In this document: one piece after another, positions 1 through 5,484 of the stretch
Layout of the letters: every line of letters starts with the position of its first letter
How positions within the stretch are numbered: position 1 is the first letter of the stretch
NCBI GenBank assembly: GCA_023261465.1
Contig: JAHFOW010000143.1
Span: 1 to 7,422, forward strand
Direction of reading: 5' to 3'
DNA length: 7,422 nucleotides
Origin: Planctomycetota bacterium
GTDB taxonomy: Bacteria; Planctomycetota; Brocadiia; Brocadiales; Brocadiaceae
The notes under the pieces: generated by a model
Databases searched by the model: none
What the model saw: only the letters and a program-made list of their open reading frames with translations
Told to the model about the DNA's origin: nothing
Position numbers and translations under genes: made by a program

Positions 1-174
1 TGCTTGTATATGCCGGTTTCAGGGTAGCTAAAATCCCCCGTAAAAAGCTTATCATCGTCCACATTTTTGACTGAACACGATGGGGGGAAGATATGGTACA
101 TTAAGGGAGGCAATCCATATAGTAGCAAGTTGTGGTGGCAAAGGAAATCGATGTAATGCCTGATTCGTTGTAAC
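1..174. other. Flank downstream of serS, no supported gene
   Basis: This is the short stretch beyond the serS stop codon. Three reading frames stay partly open. On the minus strand a frame entering from about 185 stays open to base 1 and has an ATG at 99-101, but no ribosome binding site precedes it. On the plus strand one frame is open from the window edge to a TGA at 72-74, and another from 28 to a TAA near 153. None gives a protein I recognise, and they exclude one another. There is no GC-rich hairpin with a T-run to act as a serS terminator. Confidence 0.4.
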
Positions 175-1452
175 TTATTTTTTGACTATAACGTTAATTC
201 CGCCCATATAAGGCTGAAGAACCTCAGGAACGGTAACTGAACCATCCTTTTGTTGATAGGTCTCAAGTAACGCAATAACCGTTCTTGGCAAGGCCAGGCC
301 AGAGCCATTTAAGGTGTGGACAAAACGCAGTTTGCCATCCTCGTCACGGAAACGGATGTTCATACGTCTTGCTTGAAAATCTTCAAAATTACTGCAGGAC
401 GAAACCTCTAAGAACTTGCCTACTCCGGGCGCCCACACCTCAATATCATAACACTTTGCTGCGGCAAAACTCATATCGCCCGTACACAGTTTAGCTACCC
501 GATATTCCAATCCCAGGAGTTGAAGTATTTTTTCTGCATTGAGGAGCAACGATTCAAGTTCATTATATGAAGTTTCCGGTTTGACAATTTTAACCAATTC
601 AACTTTGTTAAATTGGTGTACCCGTATAATGCCCCGCGTATCTTTACCATAAGAACCGGCTTCACGCCGGAAACAGGGGGTATAGGCTGTATAATAAAGA
701 GGAATCTCTTTGTAAGAGAGAATCTCATCCCGATGGATATTCGTTACAGGTACCTCTGCGGTGGGTACGAGAAAGAGGTCGTCCGTAGCAGTTCTGTACA
801 TGTCATCTTCGAGTTTTGGTAATTGTCCCGTGCCTGTCATGGATGCACGGTTGACGAGGAACGGTGGAAATAATTCGGTATAACCGTGTTCCCTCGTGTG
901 TACGTCCAGCATAAAATTGAATAAGGCACGCTCAAGTTTTGCGCCATATCCTTTTAATAGTATAAATCCCGACCCGGATATCTTGGATGAACGTTCCAAA
1001 TCGAGGATATTCAGAATACGACCGAGTTCCCAGTGAGACATGGGGGCGAAGTCAAACGTTTTCCGTTGCCCCCATGCCTTGACGATAACATTATCCTCTG
1101 CGTCTTTGCCGATAGGAACATCTGTTGCCGGAATATTAGGGATACGGAGCAGGAGATTATTGATTTGCGGTTCAAGTCCCGAGAGTTTTTCTTCATAGGA
1201 TTTTATCTCGTCTCCAATCTTTTTTGTCTCTTCAATAATTGCGGAGGCGTTTTGTCCCTTTTTTTTCAGTTCACTGACCTCTTTCGATTTTTCATTGCGC
1301 TTGCTTTTTAATTGTTCACAGGCATGAATCGCTGACCTTCGCTGCGTATCAAGCTCAAGGATTTGATCTATGCTTGCTGCGTTCTCATGTTTATGTACGA
1401 TAGCCTGCTTTACTCTGTCAGGATTGTTTCTGATGAAATTGATATCAAGCAT
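175..1452 (-). CDS. serS: Seryl-tRNA synthetase (class II aaRS), complete
   Basis: This cytoplasmic enzyme charges tRNA-Ser (and tRNA-Sec where present) with serine, via seryl-adenylate. The 425-residue length is normal for bacterial SerRS. Residues 1-100 form the N-terminal arm: MLDINFIRNNPDRV, then a charged helical hairpin at about 30-100 that contacts the long variable arm of the tRNA. The class II catalytic core follows: motif 1 region around 168-200, the serine-binding TAE at 231-233, motif 2 at 261-282 (FRREAG, then DTRGIIRVHQF), the FLEVSSCSNFEDFQARR stretch at 347-363, and motif 3 at 382-398 (NGSGLALPRT). All expected motifs are intact. The ATG at 1450-1452 begins the canonical MLDI start. 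An AGGAG-like site at 1465-1469 lies about 12 bases upstream, slightly far. A promoter is proposed at 1683-1711, giving a leader of about 220 bases. The gene is divergent from the DUF362 gene. The TAA stop is at 175-177. Confidence 0.98.
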   Translation of the reverse strand: MLDINFIRNNPDRVKQAIVHKHENAASIDQILELDTQRRSAIHACEQLKSKRNEKSKEVSELKKKGQNASAIIEETKKIGDEIKSYEEKLSGLEPQINNLLLRIPNIPATDVPIGKDAEDNVIVKAWGQRKTFDFAPMSHWELGRILNILDLERSSKISGSGFILLKGYGAKLERALFNFMLDVHTREHGYTELFPPFLVNRASMTGTGQLPKLEDDMYRTATDDLFLVPTAEVPVTNIHRDEILSYKEIPLYYTAYTPCFRREAGSYGKDTRGIIRVHQFNKVELVKIVKPETSYNELESLLLNAEKILQLLGLEYRVAKLCTGDMSFAAAKCYDIEVWAPGVGKFLEVSSCSNFEDFQARRMNIRFRDEDGKLRFVHTLNGSGLALPRTVIALLETYQQKDGSVTVPEVLQPYMGGINVIVKK

Positions 1453-1478
1453 GTATGAAAAAGTCTCCTGGTGTTTAC

Positions 1479-1661
1479 CTATGTTTTAGACTCAACCTCT
1501 ATAAAATTCATAATATCCATCATGTCATCCCTTATTGCCATTGCATAAATACCATTCTTTGTGAGACAGTTGGTTACATCATCTGGCAAATAAAGCGAAG
1601 TAAATATGGGGACTATTTTTTTATTACTGTATTCAGGATAATAGTCATGGAACTCTTTTAA
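1479..1661 (-). pseudogene. C-terminal relic of a protein resembling DUF3782/PD-(D/E)XK-associated family
   Basis: A 60-codon open frame runs from just after a TAA at 1662-1664 to a TAG at 1479-1481. It lacks any start codon near its beginning; the first ATG falls at about codon 41. The translation is strikingly protein-like: LKEFHDYYPEYSNKKIVPIF, then TSLYLPDDVTNCLTKNGIYA, then MAIRDDMMDIMNFIEVESKT. The YPEYS..K.I..I..SLY.P.DV....TKNGIYAMA pattern resembles, from memory, the C-terminal end of predicted nuclease-associated proteins (DUF3782-like, often labelled 'chordopoxvirus fusion protein' or PD-(D/E)XK) that occur in many copies in cyanobacteria and anammox bacteria. The N-terminal part is missing: the upstream DNA has stops in all frames. 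It ends 26 bases before the serS start codon on the same strand. I infer a decayed gene whose tail remains in the serS leader. That it was coding sequence is fairly secure; the family name is tentative. Confidence 0.6.
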
Positions 1662-1682
1662 TTAGGATTAAAATAAAATTTA

Positions 1683-1711
1683 ATTATATGGAATCTTTTG
1701 CGTGAATTCAA
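1683..1711 (-). promoter_or_regulatory. Candidate sigma70-type promoter for serS
   Basis: Read on the minus strand, TTGAAT at 1711-1706 and TATAAT at 1688-1683 are separated by exactly 17 bases. That is a perfect -10 and a 4/6 match to the -35 consensus (TTGACA). Transcription would begin near 1676, giving a serS leader of about 220 bases that passes through the coding relic. Two GAATTC hexamers (1704-1709 and 1714-1719) flank or overlap the -35 box. Assignment is by consensus only; AT-rich DNA can yield such matches by chance. Confidence 0.5.
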
Positions 1712-1826
1712 CCGAATTCCCCGTACCCTGAAAATGTAAAACAAATATTATTCTATGCCTGTGAATAAGGAAAAACTGGCTTTTTCAGATTAAGTTTGAG
1801 ATAATAAAGCGCATAAAATTTCCCGT

Positions 1827-1851
1827 AGTGACGTTTCGATGGAACGTCTCT
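1827..1851. repeat. Small palindromic element (possible dispersed intergenic repeat)
   Basis: GACGTTTC (1830-1837) and GGAACGTC (1841-1848) pair over 8 positions with one G-T wobble around a GAT loop. AG (1827-1828) and CT (1850-1851) extend the pairing past one T-T mismatch. The GTAG-GACGTTTC...GAACGTCTCT style resembles small inverted repeats scattered between genes in many environmental bacterial genomes. It lies 39 bases before the DUF362 start and has no T-run, so it is not an obvious intrinsic terminator. It is a single copy in this window, so its repeat status is inferred. Confidence 0.45.
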
Positions 1852-1889
1852 GATGGATAAAACAAAATATCCTGAGAACTTCATAAACT

Positions 1890-2882
1890 ATGCATATACA
1901 TGACAAAATATCGCGACGAACTTTTCTCAAGGCAGGAATCGTCGCCGGGGCAGGTGTTTATGGTTTATCCTGTTTAACTGCCATGAAAAAAAGTCCTGGC
2001 CTGAAAAAATGTAGGGAACACAGTCTGAAACCAGGGCTTGTAGTTGTTCATGGCAATGTAACAGATAATGCCGATGAATCAACTCTTATAAAAGAAATGG
2101 TACGACGCTCATTAAGTGCGCTGGGCGGGATGGACAAACTCGTTCATAAAGGCAATAAGGTGATTATAAAACCTAACATTGCCTGGAATCAAAGACCTGA
2201 ATTCGCCGCCAATACCAACCCTTTTGTTGTGGCGGCCCTTGTGGAATTATGCCGTGAAGCAGGGGCGGGACGAATACGCATTATGGATCACACCTGTTCT
2301 GCAAACCCGGAGCCTTCCTATGTCAATAGCGGCATTGCGGAAGCGGCACGCCAGGCGGGCGCTGAGATAATTTATCTTAACAAGAACCGCTTTAAGGACT
2401 TTATTATCCCCGGTGGCAGGATTTTGAAATCATGGTCTTTTTATGAAGAAATGGTATATGCCGACGAAGTCGATGTACTCATCAATGTGCCGATTGCCAA
2501 ACAGCATGGCACTTCAAGACTTTCCATGGGACTGAAAAATGTCTTTGGGATGATTGGGGGAGATCGGGGCAGCTTGCATACTGATATCCATCCAAAGATT
2601 GCCGACCTCAACAAATTTGTGAAGATTGACCTAACGGTACTTGATGCCGTTCGCATTCTGAAAAATCATGGCCCAACAGGCGGGCGGCTGGACGATGTTG
2701 ATAACTCCCCCGAGTGCGCACGCCGCATAATTGTGAGCACAGACCCCGTTACCGTGGATGCATACGGCGCTACTTTATTTGGTATCCAACCGAAAGACGT
2801 GGGTTATATCAGGGAATCGCAAGAACAGGGTTTGGGGGAAATAGATTATCGTGTAAAAGGTTTTGAAGAAATACAGGTATAA
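1890..2882 (+). CDS. Tat-exported DUF362 domain protein
   Basis: A 330-residue protein of the DUF362 family, whose biochemical role is unknown; relatives are often linked to iron-sulfur or redox proteins. The N-terminus carries a twin-arginine leader, SRRTFLK at 8-14, followed by a hydrophobic stretch to about 31, so export in folded form is expected, typically with a cofactor. A Cys at 28 follows the hydrophobic part, but the preceding residues (GLS) make a poor lipobox. Family features visible are KPNIAWN at 94-100, DHTC at 133-136, NVPIAKQHGTSRLSMGLKNV at 199-218 with FGMIGG after it, LDAVRILKNHGPTGG at 251-265, and STDPVTVDA at 283-291. No ferredoxin-type CxxCxxC cluster is present, unlike some DUF362 fusions. 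The ATG at 1890 is supported by the Tat motif and by an in-frame stop just upstream (1884-1886); the ribosome binding site is weak. A terminator follows directly, so the gene is probably monocistronic. Confidence 0.85.
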   Translation: MHIHDKISRRTFLKAGIVAGAGVYGLSCLTAMKKSPGLKKCREHSLKPGLVVVHGNVTDNADESTLIKEMVRRSLSALGGMDKLVHKGNKVIIKPNIAWNQRPEFAANTNPFVVAALVELCREAGAGRIRIMDHTCSANPEPSYVNSGIAEAARQAGAEIIYLNKNRFKDFIIPGGRILKSWSFYEEMVYADEVDVLINVPIAKQHGTSRLSMGLKNVFGMIGGDRGSLHTDIHPKIADLNKFVKIDLTVLDAVRILKNHGPTGGRLDDVDNSPECARRIIVSTDPVTVDAYGATLFGIQPKDVGYIRESQEQGLGEIDYRVKGFEEIQV

Positions 2883-2883
2883 T

Positions 2884-2900
2884 CCCGTATCGGGTTTTTT
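2884..2900 (+). terminator. Compact intrinsic terminator after DUF362 gene
   Basis: CCCG (2884-2887) and CGGG (2891-2894) form a four-base GC stem around a TAT loop, followed immediately by six T residues (2895-2900). It begins two bases after the stop codon. The stem is short but all G-C and perfectly placed, so termination (perhaps partial) is likely. Confidence 0.6.
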
Positions 2901-2915
2901 GCACTCCTCTCCTTA

Positions 2916-2935
2916 ATCCCCTCTTGGAAGGGGAT
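2916..2935. repeat. Inverted repeat, likely dispersed intergenic element
   Basis: ATCCCCT (2916-2922) pairs perfectly with AGGGGAT (2929-2935) around a six-base loop. The surrounding stretch (about 2903-2942: CTCCTCTCC, TTAATCCCCTCTTGG, AAGGGGATAGGG) has the look of short repeats found many times between genes in some environmental bacteria. No T-run follows, so it is not a standard terminator. It lies between the terminator of the DUF362 gene and the start of the kinase gene, and could protect or separate the transcripts. Repeat status cannot be tested inside this window. Confidence 0.45.
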
Positions 2936-2969
2936 AGGGTAATAACAGAAAGTTTGGATTTCCTATACA

Positions 2970-5399
2970 ATGAACTTAAGTGAAGAGAAATATCGTTCGC
3001 TGGTTGAAAACCTTCCGGATATAGTGTGGACGGTTGACCAGGAAGGCAATACCACATTTGTCAGTCCAAATATAGAAAAAGTACTCGGATATACCCTGGA
3101 AGAAATCTACGAAGCAGGCGATAGTCTTTGGCCAGAAAGTATACATCCCGAAGATATTGAAAAAGTAAAAAATGCGTATGAATCATTTTTCAAATTAAAC
3201 AAGAGACTAGACGTTGAGTGCAGGATCAAAAGAAAAGACGGAAGCTGGATATGGTTACATAATAGAGCAGCAGCGCCCTACGAAAAAGATGGAGTACTGT
3301 ATGGTGACGGCTTGTCCTCAGATATTACCCGCCGCAAAGACGCAGAAGAGAAAATACTTCTCTTGCAAACGTTGGTCATGGCGGTCAGCACATCCAAAGA
3401 CTTACATGATGCGCTGGTCATCACGTTAGAAAAAGTGTGTAATGCAACTGGTTGGGATTACGGAGAGGCATGGATGCCGAACCCCGAGGGCACATATCTG
3501 GTACGCGATCATACATTCTACAGTAAAGCTACCGGCCTGGAGAAATTTAGCGAGTTAAGCAGTTATTTCTCTTTCCCTCCAGGCGTAGGACTCCCTGGTC
3601 AAGTGTGGTCTACCAGACAGCCGGTATGGATACGGGATATCACATGCGACCCAAATTATCCACGCGCTACAATTGCCAAGCATGTTGGACTTAAGACAGG
3701 TATCGGAATCCCCATTTTGGTCGATGCGGAAGTCGTGGCTATTATTGCATTCTATATGTTCGCGTCGGTTGAAAAGGACGAACGACTTACCTGCCTTATT
3801 TTCTCTGCTGCGGTTCAATTGGGTGCAGTTCTCAAACATAAGCAGTTGGAAGAGTCACTGCAAAAGGAGAGAGACAGGGCGCAAAGGTATCTTGATGTCG
3901 CTAAAGTTATCCTCATTGCAATTGATCCTGCGCAAAAGGTCACCCTTATTAATAAAAAAGGCTGTGAAGTATTAGGCTATGAGGAAAAAGAGATTATTGG
4001 TAAGAATTGCTTTGATAATTTTGTGCCTCAGGGAATGAGGCATGAGATAAAAACCGTTTTTTCTAAAATAATAAATAGTGAAATTGATCCGCTCGAATAC
4101 CATGAAAACCCGATTATTACCAGGAACGGCGAAGAGAGGCTTATTGCATGGCATAATACCCTATTGAAAGATGAAAAAGGCAATATCATGGGTACACTCC
4201 ACTCCGGAGAAGACATCACCGAACGCAAGCGAATGGAGAAGGAACAAGCAACGCTGAGAGAAATGCTTTATCATGCGCAGAGGTTGGATTCCATCGGTAA
4301 ACTTGCAGGTGGTGTCGCCCATAACCTTAACAATATGCTCATGGTAATCATGGGGTATGCAAGCATATTACAGATAGAGATGAAAAAAACTGATCCATCA
4401 CAAGGATACATTCAAAAAATATTTGCCTCGTTGGAAAGCGCTGCTCACATCGTTCGTGGTCTACTTACGTTTAGCAGGAAAGAATCAAACAATCCCCAAC
4501 AGGTAAAAGTGAACGAGATTATAAAAAAAGTCACGCTCTTTCTGCGAAAGATTATTGACGCAGACATAAACATCGAGGTCACGGTTACCGATAAAGACCC
4601 TGTCATAATGGCAGACAGCATCCAGATAGAACAGGTCATGACGAACCTTGCCATAAACGCAAGGGATGCGATGTCCGGGGGGGGTCTTTTGGCCATAAGC
4701 ACAGATGTTGTGGAGTTAGACAATAACTTCATAATCTCTCATGGTTACGGCACATTAGGGATGTACACCCTTATATCCGTTACAGATACTGGAACAGGCA
4801 TAGATGCGGAAACGAAAGAAAGTATCTTTGAGCCGTTCTTTACCACCAAGGAGGTTGGGAAGGGAACAGGACTTGGGCTTGCGATTGTGTATGGCATTAT
4901 TAAGCAACACCAGGGTTACATACGTGTTTACAGCGAACCAGGCAGAGGAACAACATTCAAGATATATTTACCACTCATTAAACATGTAGGAGATGAGAAG
5001 GCACTGAAAAACTCACCAATGCCTGCAGGTGGGACAGAGACAATATTAATAGCAGAGGACGAGACGGCGGTTAGGCAACTTACAAAAATGATACTTAGTG
5101 GCTTTGGTTATAAAATCATAGAAGCAGTAAACGGAGAGGATGCGATACATAAATTCATGGAGAATAAAGATAGGATACGGCTTCTAATCCTTGACGTAAT
5201 AATGCCTCGTAAAAATGGTAAAGAGGTATACGATATAATAAAAGAGAGGTATCCCGATAGTAAAGTTATTTTTATGAGCGGTTATGGCGAAGATGTTATC
5301 TGTAAAAGAGATTCCCTTTGTGAAGGAGTAAACTTTGTCTCCAAACCTATTTTACCAATGGAACTTCTGAAAAAGGTGAGAGAAGTACTGGATAAATAG
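2970..5399 (+). CDS. Hybrid sensor histidine kinase, PAS-GAF-PAS-HisKA-HATPase-REC
   Basis: An 809-residue cytoplasmic hybrid kinase with no membrane segment visible. Domains: PAS at about 7-122, beginning EEKYRSLVENLPDIVW and ending DITRRKDAEEK; GAF at about 135-291 (GWDYGEAW, then GVGLPGQVW at 205-213); a second PAS at about 303-420, ending DITERKRME; HisKA dimerisation and phosphoacceptor with His451 in GGVAHNLNNML; HATPase_c with N-box Asn563 (NLAINARDAM), G1 Asp606 (DTGTGID), FEPFFTTK and G2 GKGTGLGL at 630-637; and a C-terminal receiver at about 691-808 with acidic EDE 696-698, phosphoacceptor Asp742 (LDVIMP), Ser770 and Lys792. All catalytic elements are intact. The residue after the phospho-His is Asn, where Asp or Glu is usual. 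The ligand is unknown; GAF and PAS could bind a small molecule, haem or flavin. The start is the only one available, with an in-frame stop at 2943 and a weak ribosome binding site. The next signalling gene follows after 85 bases. Confidence 0.95.
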   Translation: MNLSEEKYRSLVENLPDIVWTVDQEGNTTFVSPNIEKVLGYTLEEIYEAGDSLWPESIHPEDIEKVKNAYESFFKLNKRLDVECRIKRKDGSWIWLHNRAAAPYEKDGVLYGDGLSSDITRRKDAEEKILLLQTLVMAVSTSKDLHDALVITLEKVCNATGWDYGEAWMPNPEGTYLVRDHTFYSKATGLEKFSELSSYFSFPPGVGLPGQVWSTRQPVWIRDITCDPNYPRATIAKHVGLKTGIGIPILVDAEVVAIIAFYMFASVEKDERLTCLIFSAAVQLGAVLKHKQLEESLQKERDRAQRYLDVAKVILIAIDPAQKVTLINKKGCEVLGYEEKEIIGKNCFDNFVPQGMRHEIKTVFSKIINSEIDPLEYHENPIITRNGEERLIAWHNTLLKDEKGNIMGTLHSGEDITERKRMEKEQATLREMLYHAQRLDSIGKLAGGVAHNLNNMLMVIMGYASILQIEMKKTDPSQGYIQKIFASLESAAHIVRGLLTFSRKESNNPQQVKVNEIIKKVTLFLRKIIDADINIEVTVTDKDPVIMADSIQIEQVMTNLAINARDAMSGGGLLAISTDVVELDNNFIISHGYGTLGMYTLISVTDTGTGIDAETKESIFEPFFTTKEVGKGTGLGLAIVYGIIKQHQGYIRVYSEPGRGTTFKIYLPLIKHVGDEKALKNSPMPAGGTETILIAEDETAVRQLTKMILSGFGYKIIEAVNGEDAIHKFMENKDRIRLLILDVIMPRKNGKEVYDIIKERYPDSKVIFMSGYGEDVICKRDSLCEGVNFVSKPILPMELLKKVREVLDK

Positions 5400-5484
5400 A
5401 TTTTTAATTTTAGGTTGCGGATTGCCGAATGAAATCTTTTTGCCGGGACGGATGAAGCAATCCCCATTTAAAAAGGAAAAACAC
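5400..5484 (+). other. Gap between the two signalling genes
   Basis: This 85-base gap has no terminator and no convincing promoter. GGATTGC (5419-5425) and GCAATCC (5457-5463) form a 7-base inverted repeat with a 31-base spacer, which may be chance. A good ribosome binding site, AAAGGA at 5472-5477, sits 7 bases before the next ATG. The arrangement is consistent with one transcript covering both genes. Confidence 0.45.

Larger units (their letters stand above)
1453..1889. other. Divergent intergenic region between serS and DUF362 gene
   Basis: This 437-base gap holds the minus-strand coding relic (1479-1661), a serS-directed promoter (1683-1711), an AT-rich tract (about 1657-1690) and a small palindrome (about 1827-1851). 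I looked for a T-box leader for serS on the minus strand and saw no T-box consensus or terminator hairpin. On the plus strand I could not find a convincing -35/-10 pair for the DUF362 gene, although one must presumably lie between about 1740 and 1880. Frames upstream of 1662 on the minus strand are broken by several stops. Confidence 0.6.

Noticed and set aside
1611..1646. GACTATT/AATAGTC inverted repeat with a 22-base loop
   Set aside because: It lies inside the coding relic, is AT-rich, and is not followed by a T-run in the direction of serS transcription; it is probably chance.
1455..1661. Plus-strand 68-codon frame in the serS/DUF362 gap
   Set aside because: It has no ribosome binding site and an unconvincing composition, and the opposite strand over the same bases reads as a recognisable protein fragment, which explains why the region is open.
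1453..1676. T-box riboswitch in the serS leader
   Set aside because: No T-box consensus, specifier-loop arrangement or terminator/antiterminator hairpin was seen; the leader is mostly the coding relic.
1965..1976. Lipoprotein cleavage site at Cys28 of the DUF362 protein
   Set aside because: The residues before the Cys (Gly-Leu-Ser) do not fit a lipobox, which needs Leu or similar at -3; a plain Tat leader is the better reading.
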